Part shown: piece after piece, positions 17,946 to 27,517 of the stretch | Layout of the letters: each line of letters begins with the position of its first letter | Numbering within the stretch: the stretch's first letter is position 1 | Assembly (NCBI RefSeq): GCF_902498185.1 | Contig: NZ_CABVIX010000001.1 | Coordinates: forward strand, 434,001 to 498,000 | Source of the DNA: Pseudomonas fluorescens | Lineage (GTDB): Bacteria; Pseudomonadota; Gammaproteobacteria; Pseudomonadales; Pseudomonadaceae | Length of the DNA: 64,000 nucleotides | Direction of reading: 5' to 3' | The notes under the pieces: model-generated | What the model saw: only the letters and a program-made list of their open reading frames with translations | What the model was told of the DNA's origin: nothing | Database searches by the model: none | Program-made: the position numbers and the translations under genes

Positions 17946-19508
17946 ATGTTGGACGCCACTCTCAAATCGCAACTCAAAGCCTACCTGGAGCGGGTCACCC
18001 AGCCGATCGAGATCGTTGCATCCCTCGACGACGGCGCGAAATCCCGCGAAATGCACGACCTGCTGGTCGAGATCACCAGCCTTTCAAACCACATTTCCCT
18101 GCGCGTGGACGGTGACGACGCCCGTCGCCCATCGTTCTCGCTCAACCGCCCAGGGGGCAATATCAGCCTGCGCTTCGCCGGCATCCCCATGGGCCACGAA
18201 TTCACCTCGCTGGTGCTGGCGCTGCTGCAAGTCGGCGGTCACCCTTCCAAGGCCAGTGCCGATGTGATCGCGCAAATCGCATCGCTCAAGGGCGAGTTCA
18301 ATTTCGAGACCTACTTCTCGCTGTCCTGCCAGAATTGCCCGGACGTGGTCCAGGCACTGAACCTGATGGCCGTGCTCAACCCCAACGTGCGTCACGTGGC
18401 CATCGATGGTGCGCTGTTCCAGGATGAAGTCGAGGCGCGCAAGGTCATGGCCGTGCCGAGTCTCTACCTGAACGGTCAAGTGTTTGGCCAGGGCCGCATG
18501 GGCCTGGAAGAAATCCTCGGCAAGATCGACACCAGTGCCGGTGAGCGCCAGGCCGAGAAGATCAACGCCAAGGACGCCTTCGACGTGCTGGTGGTCGGTG
18601 GTGGCCCTGCTGGTGCGGCGGCTGCCATCTATGCGGCGCGCAAGGGCATCCGTACCGGTGTCGCGGCCGAGCGATTCGGCGGCCAGGTACTCGACACCAT
18701 GGCGATCGAGAACTTCATCTCGGTCCAGGAAACCGAAGGTCCCAAGCTGGCGACTGCCCTGGAAGAGCACGTCAAGCAGTACGACGTCGACATCATGAAC
18801 CTGCAGCGCGGCGAAGCGCTGATCCCGGCCACCGACGGCGGCCTGCACGAAATACGCCTGGCCAGTGGTGCCTCGCTGAAGGCCAAGTCCGTGATCCTGG
18901 CCACCGGCGCCCGCTGGCGCGAAATGAACGTGCCGGGCGAAAAGGACTACCGCAATCGTGGCGTGGCCTACTGCCCGCACTGTGATGGCCCGCTGTTCAA
19001 GGGCAAGCGCGTGGCGGTGATCGGCGGGGGCAACTCTGGCGTGGAAGCGGCGATCGACTTGGCCGGCATCGTCGCCCACGTGACCCTGATCGAGTTCGAC
19101 AGCCAGCTGCGTGCCGACGCCGTGCTGCAGCGCAAGCTGCACAGCCTGCCCAACGTCAAGGTGATCACCAGCGCGCTGACCACCGAAGTGCTGGGCGATG
19201 GCCAGAAGGTCAACGGCCTGCGCTACAAGGATCGCACCACGGATGAACTGCATGACGTGCAGCTCGAAGGTATCTTCGTGCAGATCGGCCTGCTGCCCAA
19301 CACTGACTGGCTCAAGGGCACGGTCGAGCTGTCGCCGCGCGGCGAGATCATCGTCGATGCCAAGGGCCAGACCAATGTGCCGGGTGTGTTCGCGGCGGGT
19401 GACGTGACTACCGTGCCTTACAAGCAGATCGTCATTGCCGTGGGTGAAGGCGCCAAGGCTTCCCTGGCAGCCTTCGACCACCTGATCCGCACCTCGGCAC
19501 CGGCGTAA
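17946..19508 (+). CDS. ahpF: Alkyl hydroperoxide reductase subunit F
   Basis: 520 residues. The N-terminal double-thioredoxin-fold domain has CQNC (Cys128/131). The following thioredoxin-reductase-like part has FAD site [17 protein letters not shown] site [10 protein letters not shown] and redox pair CPHC (Cys343/346). It passes electrons from NADH to AhpC. Full length for the family. Confidence 0.97.
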   Translation: MLDATLKSQLKAYLERVTQPIEIVASLDDGAKSREMHDLLVEITSLSNHISLRVDGDDARRPSFSLNRPGGNISLRFAGIPMGHEFTSLVLALLQVGGHPSKASADVIAQIASLKGEFNFETYFSLSCQNCPDVVQALNLMAVLNPNVRHVAIDGALFQDEVEARKVMAVPSLYLNGQVFGQGRMGLEEILGKIDTSAGERQAEKINAKDAFDVLVVGGGPAGAAAAIYAARKGIRTGVAAERFGGQVLDTMAIENFISVQETEGPKLATALEEHVKQYDVDIMNLQRGEALIPATDGGLHEIRLASGASLKAKSVILATGARWREMNVPGEKDYRNRGVAYCPHCDGPLFKGKRVAVIGGGNSGVEAAIDLAGIVAHVTLIEFDSQLRADAVLQRKLHSLPNVKVITSALTTEVLGDGQKVNGLRYKDRTTDELHDVQLEGIFVQIGLLPNTDWLKGTVELSPRGEIIVDAKGQTNVPGVFAAGDVTTVPYKQIVIAVGEGAKASLAAFDHLIRTSAPA

Positions 19509-19574
19509 GACTCATCCGGGCCTTTGCCAACGGTGTCTATAGTGAACATGGACACCTGACGCAGAGGCCCCCCG

Positions 19575-19766
19575 ATGACATTGATAAGCCGTGAACCCTG
19601 GTGGCTCGTGCCGCCCAAGCCTGGGCAGCAGGAGCAGGACCTGCAATGGGGGTATCTGGAGATCCATGCTGACGGGCGCACCGTGTTCGTCGACCAGCGC
19701 CCCAGTGACCAGGAACTGGCCCAGCGCAAGAGCTGCAGGAACTTCCCCAAGCCCGACAAGCCTTGA
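19575..19766 (+). CDS. Hypothetical small protein (63 aa)
   Basis: A short soluble protein beginning MTLISREPWWLVPPKPGQ, Trp- and Pro-rich at the start and charged at the end. The sequence looks protein-like on this strand, but the ribosome-binding site (GAGGCC) is weak. It is convergent with yceH with a 12-base gap. Family not recognised. Confidence 0.5.
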   Translation: MTLISREPWWLVPPKPGQQEQDLQWGYLEIHADGRTVFVDQRPSDQELAQRKSCRNFPKPDKP

Positions 19767-19778
19767 GGCCACTGGACA

Positions 19779-20420
19779 TTATTCCAGTTCGGCCAGGCGC
19801 GCTTCCAGCGCGGCAATCCTGGCTTCCAGCGCGTCGATGCGCTCTTCTGGCACCCCACCGCTGCCGCTACGCTCCCCACCTTGCTGACGTGCCGCCAGAA
19901 TCGCTTCGATTTCGGCGGGATCCCCCAGTGCATGCGTATAGCGATCTTCACGCTGTCCGGCCTGGCGCGGCAGGTGCACGGCCAGCTCCCGCGAAATCAG
20001 ACGCTCAAGCTGATGCTGAACCTGATCGGCGTCTTCAAAGGCGTGCAGGCGATTGCTGCGAGTCAACAGTTCGTTGATGGTCTGCGGCCCACGCAAGAAC
20101 AACAGCCCCAGCAGCACCAACTGCGCTGGCACCAGCTCGAGGGCCTTGTCGACCCGCTGCTCCCAACGGTCCGCGCGACTGCCCATCTGCAGGCGGGTCA
20201 TGCCTTGGCCTTCCAACGCCCGCAGCGCCTGGCCCACCTGGCCAGGGGAGAGGTTCATCACAGGCTCCCGGCTGGTCTTCTGGTTACAGGCCAGCACCAG
20301 GGCATTGAGGGTCAACGGGTAGCTTTCCGGGCTGGTGGCCTGTTTTTCGATCAGCGCGCCGAGGATGCGGATCTCGGCGCTGCTGAAACGGCCTTCGCCT
20401 GCGGTATCGTGTTCTGACAT
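19779..20420 (-). CDS. YceH family protein (DUF480)
   Basis: 213 residues. [16 protein letters not shown] and [18 protein letters not shown] are the DUF480/YceH signatures, which fold as two winged-helix domains. A Glu/Ala-rich coiled coil ([20 protein letters not shown]) ends the protein. Biochemical role unknown. Monocistronic. Confidence 0.9.
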   Translation of the reverse strand: MSEHDTAGEGRFSSAEIRILGALIEKQATSPESYPLTLNALVLACNQKTSREPVMNLSPGQVGQALRALEGQGMTRLQMGSRADRWEQRVDKALELVPAQLVLLGLLFLRGPQTINELLTRSNRLHAFEDADQVQHQLERLISRELAVHLPRQAGQREDRYTHALGDPAEIEAILAARQQGGERSGSGGVPEERIDALEARIAALEARLAELE

Positions 20421-20441
20421 GGCCCAGTCTCTGTGCGAGGA

Positions 20442-20463
20442 AAGGCCCCTAGACTAGGGGCCT
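20442..20463 (-). terminator. Candidate terminator of sstT
   Basis: On the minus strand AGGCCCCTAG and CTAGGGGCCT form a 10-bp stem followed by only three T residues, so termination strength is uncertain. It lies 23 bases past the sstT stop. Confidence 0.45.
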
Positions 20464-20485
20464 GGCAGGGCAAAAACAAGGCGCC

Positions 20486-21697
20486 TCAGGCAGCCTGGCG
20501 CGCCTGGGCTTCGCACGCAGCGGCAGTGAAAATCACATCGGTGGAAGAGTTGAGCGCGGTTTCCGCCGAATCCTGCAGCACGCCGATGATGAAGCCTACG
20601 GCGACCACCTGCATGGCAATCTCGCCAGGAATGCCGAACAGGCTGCAGGCGAGTGGAATCAGCAGCAGTGAGCCGCCGGCCACACCCGATGCCCCGCACG
20701 CGCAGATCGACGCCACCAGGCTCAGCAGCAGCGCGGTCGGCAGATCGACCGAAATGCCCAGCGTGTGCACCGCAGCCAGGGACAGCACCGTGATGGTGAT
20801 CGCCGCGCCCGCCATGTTGATGGTCGCGCCCAACGGAATGGAGACTGAATAGGTGTCTTCGTGCAGGCCGAGCTTCTCGCTCAACGCCAGGTTGACCGGG
20901 ATGTTGGCCGCCGAGCTCCGGGTGAAGAATGCCGTGATGCCGCTCTCGCGCAGGCACAGCAGCACCAGCGGGAAAGGGTTGCGGCGAATCTTCCAGTAGA
21001 CGATCAGCGGATTGACCACCAGTGCCACGAACAGCATGCAGCCCATCAGTACGCCCAGCAGATGCAGGTAGCCCAGCAGCGCGTCGAGGCCGGATTGGGC
21101 CAGGGTCGAGGCCACCAGGCCGAAGATCCCCAGTGGCGCGAAACGGATCACCATGCGGACCAGCCGGGTAACGGCATTGGACAGGTCGTCGACCGCCTGA
21201 CGCGTGCTGTCACTGGCGCTGCGCAGCGCGATACCCAAGCCGATCGACCAGGTCAGCACACCGATGAAGTTGGCATTGACCAGGGCGTGCACCGGGTTGT
21301 CCACCGCGCTGAGGAGCAGGTCCTGCAACACCTCGGTGATGCCTTCGGGCGCGCGCAGCGCGACCTCGCTGGTGTTGAGCACCAGGTGCGAGGGAAAGCT
21401 CATGCTGGCGACGACCGCCACCACGGCCGCCGAGAATGTCCCCAGCAGATAAAGCCAGAGAATCGGACGCATATGGGTCTGGGTACCATGCTGGTGATTG
21501 GCGATCGACGCCATCACCAGCACGAATACCAGGATCGGTGCCACGGCCTTGAGGGCGGAGACGAACACCTTGCCAATGAACGCCACGTTGGCGGCGGCGG
21601 AGGGAGCCAGCAGCGCCAAGGCAATGCCGGCCACCAGGCCGATGACGATCTGCGTCACCAGGCTGGTGCGGTTCAACAGGCGCAGGACTGAGGACAT
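20486..21697 (-). CDS. sstT: Sodium/serine-threonine symporter SstT
   Basis: 403 residues of the dicarboxylate/amino acid:cation symporter (DAACS) family, with about eight helices and two re-entrant loops. The signature stretch [19 protein letters not shown] with the Ser-rich hairpin, and [19 protein letters not shown], match SstT. It imports serine and threonine with sodium. Start at [14 protein letters not shown]: the 38-residue upstream extension has no family resemblance. Confidence 0.93.
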   Translation of the reverse strand: MSSVLRLLNRTSLVTQIVIGLVAGIALALLAPSAAANVAFIGKVFVSALKAVAPILVFVLVMASIANHQHGTQTHMRPILWLYLLGTFSAAVVAVVASMSFPSHLVLNTSEVALRAPEGITEVLQDLLLSAVDNPVHALVNANFIGVLTWSIGLGIALRSASDSTRQAVDDLSNAVTRLVRMVIRFAPLGIFGLVASTLAQSGLDALLGYLHLLGVLMGCMLFVALVVNPLIVYWKIRRNPFPLVLLCLRESGITAFFTRSSAANIPVNLALSEKLGLHEDTYSVSIPLGATINMAGAAITITVLSLAAVHTLGISVDLPTALLLSLVASICACGASGVAGGSLLLIPLACSLFGIPGEIAMQVVAVGFIIGVLQDSAETALNSSTDVIFTAAACEAQARQAA

Positions 21698-21764
21698 GTC
21701 GAGAATCTCTGTCTTGTAGAAAAAAGGCCGCGACTTTAGCACAGACCACCCAGGGCTTTTGCGC

Positions 21765-22661
21765 CTACCAGTGAAACAACTCCCGCCTCGCCCCCTCGGT
21801 AATCGCGACAATCCCAGGGTGCTTCACCTTGCGCTCTACCGAAATCGCATAGAACGACTCGTTGACCGCCTCGGTGTGCCCGATCAACTGCACGCCGTAC
21901 TGCCGGCACACCTCGTCGGCAATCACACTCGGCGCGACAAAGATTCCACTGCCCGACTGGCCAAACGCCTGCATCAATGCGCTGTCATCGAACTCACCGA
22001 TGATCCGCGGCTGCAACTGCAGCTCGCAGAGCCAGCGCAGCAACCGGCTGCGCACTACGGTCTCCTGGCCGGGTATCAACAGCGGCGCGCCGTGCAGGCA
22101 GGCGGGGAAGGGCTGACTGTGCTTGCGGGCCAGCGCCGCCGTGGCAAAAAAGCTCAGGCCGCATTCGCCCAGTTTCTGGCTGTAGCCCTTGATGTCGAGG
22201 TGGCTTGGCATCGGGCTGTCGGATATCACCAGGTCAAGGCGCTGGATCGCCAGGTCGGCCAGAAGGCGTTCGAGCTTGTCTTCGCGGCAGCTGATACGCA
22301 GCCCGTTCTCCACCTCCATGGTGGGTGCCAGCAGACGGTAGACAATCGATTTGGGCACCACGTCGGCCACGCCTACCCTGAACAGGAGCTGCTGCTCCTC
22401 TGGCCCTGCCCGCAACATCGTCTCAAGCTCGCTGCCGATCTGGAACATCTGCTCGGCGTAGTCCAGGGTCTGGCGGCCGCTCTCGGTCAGCTCCAGCTGC
22501 CGGCCGACGCGCTGGAACAGCTCTATGCCGTAGGTCTGCTCGAACAAACCGATCTGCCCGCTGATGGTCTGTGGAGTCAGGTTGAGCTGCTCGCTGGCAC
22601 GCACGATGCTGCCGGTCCGGGCGACCACCCAGAAGTAGTGCAGCTGTCGATAGTTGAGCAT
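21765..22661 (-). CDS. nhaR: LysR-type transcriptional activator NhaR
   Basis: 298 residues. The N-terminal winged helix begins [19 protein letters not shown], characteristic of NhaR rather than other LysR proteins, followed by a LysR substrate-binding domain. In enterobacteria NhaR activates nhaA in response to sodium. No sodium/proton antiporter gene is adjacent here; the divergent neighbour encodes a small lipoprotein. An inverted repeat ATTCGTA-N25-TACGAAT lies just upstream. Confidence 0.88.
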   Translation of the reverse strand: MLNYRQLHYFWVVARTGSIVRASEQLNLTPQTISGQIGLFEQTYGIELFQRVGRQLELTESGRQTLDYAEQMFQIGSELETMLRAGPEEQQLLFRVGVADVVPKSIVYRLLAPTMEVENGLRISCREDKLERLLADLAIQRLDLVISDSPMPSHLDIKGYSQKLGECGLSFFATAALARKHSQPFPACLHGAPLLIPGQETVVRSRLLRWLCELQLQPRIIGEFDDSALMQAFGQSGSGIFVAPSVIADEVCRQYGVQLIGHTEAVNESFYAISVERKVKHPGIVAITEGARRELFHW

Positions 22662-22675
22662 GAAAGGCGGTCCCG

Positions 22676-22714
22676 ATTCGTAAAAACCGAAGTATACCTG
22701 CTAAAAATACGAAT
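22676..22714. promoter_or_regulatory. Inverted repeat in the nhaR/lipoprotein divergent promoter region
   Basis: Arms ATTCGTA (22676-22682) and TACGAAT (22708-22714) are exact complements 25 bases apart. The site starts 15 bases upstream of nhaR. It could be an autoregulatory NhaR site; this is inference only. Confidence 0.35.
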
Positions 22715-22801
22715 TTTACTGATGTATTACGCTCTCTAGAATGCCTTCCCATCAGGCGCGTCCGGTATGGCGCTGTCGATCTATCAAGAAGAGAGGGATC
22801 C

Positions 22802-23044
22802 ATGCTTCAGTTCAAATCCATCGGTACACCCCTGGTCGTGCTCTTGGCCGCATTGTCGATGTCTGGTTGCGAGCAGGCCGAGAAATCGGCGCAGTTGGTG
22901 CTCGACCAGGCAGCCGAGTCAGCCAGGCAAGCCATCGACCAGACCAGCAAGGCTGCTCAGCAGGCACTGAACGACACGCTCGGAACCGAGCCTGGCAAGT
23001 CGCCGCGCGAGGCCGATGACAAAAACCAGACCCAGGACATCTGA
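22802..23044 (+). CDS. Small predicted lipoprotein (80 aa)
   Basis: Signal peptide with lipobox LSMSGC (Cys22), followed by an amphipathic Ala/Gln-rich helix (LDQAAESARQAIDQTSKAAQ). Glu at +2 suggests outer-membrane sorting. It is 26 bases before the TerC gene in the same direction, so the two may be co-transcribed. It resembles small Pseudomonas lipoproteins of unknown role. Confidence 0.72.
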   Translation: MLQFKSIGTPLVVLLAALSMSGCEQAEKSAQLVLDQAAESARQAIDQTSKAAQQALNDTLGTEPGKSPREADDKNQTQDI

Positions 23045-23070
23045 CCCCAGACCCGATACAGGATTGAATC

Positions 23071-23823
23071 ATGGATTATCTACTCGAACTCGCTTCAAAC
23101 CCGACCGCCTGGATAGCCCTGGCCACACTGGTGGCCATGGAAATCGTGCTGGGCATCGACAACCTGATCTTCATCTCCATCCTGACCAACAAGCTGCCTG
23201 AGCAATATCGCTCCAAGGCGCGGCGCATTGGTATCAGCATGGCTTTGGTGATGCGCCTGGCGCTGCTCAGTACCGTGGCCTGGATCGTCCAGCTCACCGA
23301 TCCGGTGTTCGACGTGTTCGGCCAGAGCTTCTCGTGGAAGGACATGATCCTGATCGCCGGTGGCCTGTTCCTGCTGTGGAAGGCAACCAAGGAGATCCAT
23401 GAAAGCGTCGACCCTCACGGCGCCAAGGAAGAAGCCAAGGTGTCGAGTGCAATCACCCTGGGCTTTGGGGCGGCGATCTTCCAGATCCTGTTGCTCGACA
23501 TCGTCTTCTCGGTCGATAGCATCATCACCGCCGTGGGCATGACCGAGCACTTGCCGATCATGATCATCGCCGTGGTCAGTGCCGTGATCGTCATGCTGGT
23601 GGCTGCAGACCCGCTGGCCGACTTCATCAACGACAACCCGACCGTGGTGATGCTGGCGCTGGGCTTCCTGATCATGATCGGCATGACCTTGATCGCGGAA
23701 GGCTTTGGTGCCCATGTACCGAAAGGCTACGTGTATGCGGCGATGGCGTTCTCGACCTTGATCGAGATCCTCAACATCATGACTCGCCGTGCGCGCATGA
23801 AGCGCGAGGCTGCCGAAGGCTGA
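23071..23823 (+). CDS. TerC family integral membrane protein
   Basis: 250 residues with seven or more transmembrane helices. The TerC signatures [20 protein letters not shown] (first helix, with the acidic GIDN motif) and [18 protein letters not shown] (second acidic helix) are both present. TerC proteins are linked to metal (manganese) export or metalation of exported proteins. No C-terminal CBS or CorC domain is fused. Confidence 0.92.
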   Translation: MDYLLELASNPTAWIALATLVAMEIVLGIDNLIFISILTNKLPEQYRSKARRIGISMALVMRLALLSTVAWIVQLTDPVFDVFGQSFSWKDMILIAGGLFLLWKATKEIHESVDPHGAKEEAKVSSAITLGFGAAIFQILLLDIVFSVDSIITAVGMTEHLPIMIIAVVSAVIVMLVAADPLADFINDNPTVVMLALGFLIMIGMTLIAEGFGAHVPKGYVYAAMAFSTLIEILNIMTRRARMKREAAEG

Positions 23824-23843
23824 CGGGGGGACCGCGCCGGGAT

Positions 23844-23996
23844 TCAATGGGCATTCATATGCCGGCGCACGGTTCTCGGGGGGCGTTGATGACGCGGATG
23901 ATGGCGCCGTACGATGCGCATCACGCCCCAGAGCATGGCGGCAGCGACACTGACCCACATGCCAACAAGCATAAGTATTGCCATTGCCAGACTCAT
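23844..23996 (-). CDS. Small membrane protein (50 aa)
   Basis: A frame of 51 codons with start at 23996 preceded by GGGAGGAGGC, a very strong ribosome-binding site. The product has one N-terminal hydrophobic helix (MAILMLVGMWVSVAAAMLWG) and then an Arg/His-rich tail (RRHHPRHQRPPRTVRRH). It would sit in the inner membrane with a basic cytoplasmic tail. It is convergent with the TerC gene. No family recognised; below the usual ORF cut-off. Confidence 0.6.
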   Translation of the reverse strand: MSLAMAILMLVGMWVSVAAAMLWGVMRIVRRHHPRHQRPPRTVRRHMNAH

Positions 23997-24144
23997 CGAA
24001 GCCTCCTCCCTGCGGACTCTGCAAGTCTAGCTGGTCGTGCGTGACGTTCCATTCATCGATGGTCTATCGCCTTTCGTCCCGTCGCCCTATCATCAGCCCC
24101 AGTGCCGGGCGATGCCTGCCTGGCGACAGTACAAGCGAGTCTCC

Positions 24145-24831
24145 ATGTTGCAAGTTACCGCCAAGTCTCTCGCCGGCGCGCCGCGCCGCCTGCTGGCCGC
24201 ATGCCTGGTGGCCGCCAGCCTGGCCGGTTGCGCCAGCCAGCCTCCATCCTCGCTGCAAGGCCTGCCCCAGCGTGTCGAACTGGGCAGCGTGCCGTTCTAT
24301 CGTGGCAACGCCAATCACAGCGGGGCCATGGCCCTTGCCGCGTTGCTGTCCCAGCAAGGCGTGCAGGTCACTCCAGGCTTGCTGGACAAACCGCTCGACC
24401 TGCCCCAAGGCGCAGAAACCCTGCAAACCCGTATTCCTGACGCGGCCCGTGAATACGGCATGGTCGTTTACAAGCTGGATTCGCGCCTGGACGCCTTGCT
24501 GACACAGGTCGCCGCCGGTAATCCGGTGCTGCTGCGCTACCAGGAAGGCTCGGCTTTCTGGAGCGAGCCACGCTATGCCCTGCTGGTTGGCTATGACCGG
24601 TACAAATCGCGGGTGCTGCTGCGCTCCGGAATGAGCCGGCGTCTGTTGATGGATTTTGACGAATTCAATGCAGCCTGGGCCAAGGAGGGGAGCTGGGCAA
24701 TCCTGGTGCAGCCGCCAAGCCAACTGCCGGCTCAGGTCGACAGTCAGCGCTGGTTGCAGGCGGCCGATGAGTTGTCCCGCGCGGGGCAGGAGCGGGCGGC
24801 ACGCCAGGCGGTCAGCGCCCTGGGGCAATGA
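24145..24831 (+). CDS. C39-peptidase-like lipoprotein lacking the catalytic residues
   Basis: 228 residues. Lipobox ASLAGC, then a papain-like C39 domain: VPFYRGNANHSGAMALAALL near residue 55 and PRYALLVGYD near residue 145. In active members these blocks read CGPxALA and HYAVLVGYD, so the nucleophile Cys is Ser/His-Ser-Gly here and the catalytic His is Arg. The rest (VLLRSGMSRRLLM, WAILVQPP) follows the family well. A non-enzymatic, possibly binding or scaffold role is inferred. ATG 24145 was chosen because it starts the lipoprotein signal. Confidence 0.72.
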   Translation: MLQVTAKSLAGAPRRLLAACLVAASLAGCASQPPSSLQGLPQRVELGSVPFYRGNANHSGAMALAALLSQQGVQVTPGLLDKPLDLPQGAETLQTRIPDAAREYGMVVYKLDSRLDALLTQVAAGNPVLLRYQEGSAFWSEPRYALLVGYDRYKSRVLLRSGMSRRLLMDFDEFNAAWAKEGSWAILVQPPSQLPAQVDSQRWLQAADELSRAGQERAARQAVSALGQ

Positions 24832-24850
24832 CCGCTGGCACTGCGTAGGC

Positions 24851-26134
24851 TCAGAAACCCAGGCGGTCGCGCAGGCTGTAGTACCAGGCGCCCAGCGCGC
24901 TGAACGGCACACGCAGCATCTGCCCGCCGGGGAAGGGGTAGTGCGGCAGTTCGGCAAACGCATCGAAGCGCTCTGCCTGGCCACGCAGCGCCTCGGCCAG
25001 TACCTTGCCCGCCAGATGGGTATAGGTGACGCCGTGGCCGCTGCAGCCTTGCGAGTAGTAGATGTTGTCACCCAGGCGGCCGACCTGAGGCAGGCGCGAC
25101 AGGGTCAGCAGGAAGTTGCCCGTCCAGGCATAGTCGATTTTCACGTTCTTGAGCTGCGGGAACGCCTTGAGCATCTTCGGGCGGATTATTGCCTCGATGT
25201 TCGCCGGATCCCGGGCGCCGTACACCACGCCGCCACCAAAGATCAGGCGCTTGTCACCTGTCAGGCGATAGTAATCCAGCAGGTAGTTGCAATCTTCGAC
25301 GCAGTAGTCCTGCGGCAGCAGGGTGCGCGCCAGCTCCTCGCCCAGCGGCTCGGTCGTGATCACCTGGGTGCCGCACGGCATGGACTTGGAGGCTAGCTCA
25401 GGCACCAGATTGCCCAGGTAGGCGTTCCCGGCAACGATGATGAATTTCGCCCGTACCTTGCCCTGCGGCGTGTGCACCACCGGGTTGGCGCCGCGCTCGA
25501 TTCGCACTGCCGGGGTCTGCTCATGGATAATGCCGCCCAGCGACTCCACCGCAGCAGCTTCGCCCAGGGCCAGGTTCAGCGGGTGGATATGACCGCCGCT
25601 CATGTCGAGCATGCCGCCGATATAGCTGTCGCACGCCACGACTTCACGGATGCGCTTCTGGTCCATCAGCTCCAGCTGGGTATGGCCGTAGCGCTCCCAC
25701 AGGCGCTGTTGCGACTCCAGGTGGCCCATCTGCTTGGACGTCAGGGCAGCGAACACGCCGCCGTCCTTCAGGTCGCACTGAATGTTGTACCTGGCCACGC
25801 GCTCCCGGATGATGCGCCCGCCTTCGAAGGCCATATGGCCTAGCAGCTGGGCTTGCCTGGGGCCGACCGTGCGCTCGATCACATCGATGTCGCGGCTATA
25901 GCTATTGACGATCTGGCCGCCGTTACGGCCGGATGCACCGAAACCGACCCTGGCCGCCTCGACGACAGTGACCTTGAAGCCGCTCTCAAGCAGGAACAGC
26001 GCACTCGACAGGCCTGTGTAGCCTGCGCCGATGACGCAGACATCGGTTTCCACCTCGCCCTGCAGCGCCGGACGCGGCGGCACCGGGTTCGCCGAGGCGG
26101 CGTAGTAGGACTGGGGGTAGGGGGTGTTGGCCAT
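24851..26134 (-). CDS. puuB: FAD-dependent amine oxidase, PuuB-like (gamma-glutamylputrescine oxidoreductase)
   Basis: 427 residues of the DAO/glycine-oxidase superfamily. FAD-binding VCVIGAGYTGLSSALFLLE is at residues 32-50, then GFGASGRNGGQ which holds the flavin, and the C-terminal QGCSGHGVTYTHLAGK loop. The N-terminal YPQSYYAASAN block is typical of PuuB/PauB and related oxidases. The likely reaction is oxidation of gamma-glutamyl-putrescine or a similar polyamine derivative. No other polyamine genes are adjacent, so the substrate is uncertain. Confidence 0.78.
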   Translation of the reverse strand: MANTPYPQSYYAASANPVPPRPALQGEVETDVCVIGAGYTGLSSALFLLESGFKVTVVEAARVGFGASGRNGGQIVNSYSRDIDVIERTVGPRQAQLLGHMAFEGGRIIRERVARYNIQCDLKDGGVFAALTSKQMGHLESQQRLWERYGHTQLELMDQKRIREVVACDSYIGGMLDMSGGHIHPLNLALGEAAAVESLGGIIHEQTPAVRIERGANPVVHTPQGKVRAKFIIVAGNAYLGNLVPELASKSMPCGTQVITTEPLGEELARTLLPQDYCVEDCNYLLDYYRLTGDKRLIFGGGVVYGARDPANIEAIIRPKMLKAFPQLKNVKIDYAWTGNFLLTLSRLPQVGRLGDNIYYSQGCSGHGVTYTHLAGKVLAEALRGQAERFDAFAELPHYPFPGGQMLRVPFSALGAWYYSLRDRLGF

Positions 26135-26282
26135 GCTCGGTGCAACCTCTGTGTGATATTTTTAACGAATGTACCGATGCTATCAATAATAATAAACACC
26201 CGCTAGTCGTTGGTTTAAAATCCGCGATGCTCGGCACGCTGAAATAGTTTTTAGATTCAGTGGCTTAGGGTTAAAAAAACAG

Positions 26283-26310
26283 TTGACACGTGTTTTGGAA
26301 TGAGTAAAAT
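26283..26310 (+). promoter_or_regulatory. Promoter of tRNA-Val copy 1
   Basis: TTGACA (26283-26288) and TAAAAT (26305-26310) with a 16-base spacer; the tRNA begins 15 bases later. Confidence 0.7.
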
Positions 26311-26324
26311 GGCGGCCACACGAC

Positions 26325-26401
26325 AGGCACATAGCTCAGTTGGTTAGAGCACCACCTTGACATGGTGGGGGTCGTTGGTTCGAATCCAATTGTGCCTACC
26401 A
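26325..26401 (+). tRNA. tRNA-Val (GAC), copy 1
   Basis: A 77-base cloverleaf: acceptor AGGCACA/TGTGCCT, anticodon loop TTGACAT with anticodon GAC, T-loop GGTTCGAATCC, CCA encoded. Confidence 0.97.
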
Positions 26402-26406
26402 AATTG

Positions 26407-26439
26407 AAAAGGGCGATCCCGCAAGGGTTCGCCCTTTTT
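26407..26439 (+). terminator. Terminator of tRNA-Val copy 1
   Basis: Stem AAAAGGGCGA/TCGCCCTTTT with an inner CCC/GGG pair and a T-tract. Confidence 0.9.
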
Positions 26440-26544
26440 GCCGTCCCAACGCCACCGATCCTGATGTCGTCGCGATATCGCGGCACTCAGGCAAAGCCAG
26501 ATCGCGGCGAGCCCAAAGTTTTTGATTATCCTGAGAAAAATCGC

Positions 26545-26573
26545 TTTACAGGGTCTGGTATCGCCAGTATAGT
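26545..26573 (+). promoter_or_regulatory. Promoter of tRNA-Val copy 2
   Basis: TTTACA (26545-26550), 17-base spacer, TATAGT (26568-26573). It shows that the second copy is an independent transcription unit. Confidence 0.7.
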
Positions 26574-26587
26574 GCGCCCCACACGAC

Positions 26588-26664
26588 AGGCACATAGCTC
26601 AGTTGGTTAGAGCACCACCTTGACATGGTGGGGGTCGTTGGTTCGAATCCAATTGTGCCTACCA
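26588..26664 (+). tRNA. tRNA-Val (GAC), copy 2
   Basis: Identical in all 77 bases to the copy at 26325-26401. Confidence 0.97.
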
Positions 26665-26669
26665 AATTG

Positions 26670-26702
26670 AAAAGGGCGATCCCGCAAGGGTTCGCCCTTT
26701 TT
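26670..26702 (+). terminator. Terminator of tRNA-Val copy 2
   Basis: Same hairpin and T-tract as copy 1. Confidence 0.9.
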
Positions 26703-26818
26703 GCATCTCGCGATTCGCAACAGCCCGTTACATCGCGACACTGCGCCACTCCTTCGTCCAAGGGTAATGCACCCCCTGGCATGCTAGAATCCGCCGCTCG
26801 AAATCAGGAGATAAGCGC

Positions 26819-27388
26819 GTGCGCAAAGTGGCGGTGGTAATGGCGGTGCTGGCTCTGGCTGGCTGTGAGAACGAAGTCGAAGGCGTGCACAAGCAGGTCG
26901 CCGAGCATCTGCAGAACCCCAAGACAGCCAAGTTCGCCAACGTGCGGTTCGACACCGACGGCTCCATCTGCGGCCAGGTTCGCGGCAAGGACGACGCCGG
27001 TGTATTCGAGGCCTACCGCAGTTACGTGGCGGTCAAGCACGACGGCAAGTTCGACATCATCATCGACACCACCGGCAACGACTTGCGCATCCGTGAGCGC
27101 TGTGGCGGCGCCGACCTGCAGCGCCGTGCCGATGCCCTGGCCGGCCAGCCCGCGCCCCAGGGCTGGGACGTCGAAGTGGTCCAGGGCCCGAACATGGGCG
27201 CCCTCACCGACATGACCGCACGCCTGATCGAGAAGGGCATCCCTTCATCCGTCGAGTACCGCGACGGCAAGCCCGTGGTGCTGATGGGACCGTTCCCCAG
27301 CAAGGCCGACGCCGAGGCGCGCAAGGCCGACGTCATGGCCCGTCTGGGCACCGACACCATCGTCATCCAGCACGGCGCCGAGCGATAG
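26819..27388 (+). CDS. SPOR-domain lipoprotein
   Basis: 189 residues starting with GTG; AGGAG lies 8 bases before it. The lipobox is LALAGC (Cys16). The C-terminal 70 residues (WDVEVVQGPNMGALTDM ... VLMGPFPSKADAEARKADV) form a SPOR domain, which binds peptidoglycan stripped of stem peptides at division sites. The middle part has conserved cysteines. A cell-envelope role is likely. Monocistronic. Confidence 0.8.
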   Translation: MRKVAVVMAVLALAGCENEVEGVHKQVAEHLQNPKTAKFANVRFDTDGSICGQVRGKDDAGVFEAYRSYVAVKHDGKFDIIIDTTGNDLRIRERCGGADLQRRADALAGQPAPQGWDVEVVQGPNMGALTDMTARLIEKGIPSSVEYRDGKPVVLMGPFPSKADAEARKADVMARLGTDTIVIQHGAER

Positions 27389-27517
27389 CTGCGAATCTTC
27401 GTTAGGGCATTGAACTTGTAGGAAATTTCCCCGACTATGCTGGGTAAGAGGGCGGTGTAATTGTCGCCAGTGCCGTGGCGCGTCATTGACGACGCGATCG
27501 TTAAGCAGGAGGGCTTC

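Larger units (their letters stand above)
26316..26441 (+). repeat. Direct repeat, copy 1 (126 bp, tRNA-Val plus terminator)
   Basis: Bases 26316-26441 are identical to 26579-26704. The repeat begins just after the -10 region and ends within the terminator T-tract, so it covers the transcribed unit but not the promoters, which differ. Confidence 0.95.
26579..26704 (+). repeat. Direct repeat, copy 2 (126 bp)
   Basis: Exact copy of 26316-26441, offset 263 bases. Confidence 0.95.
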
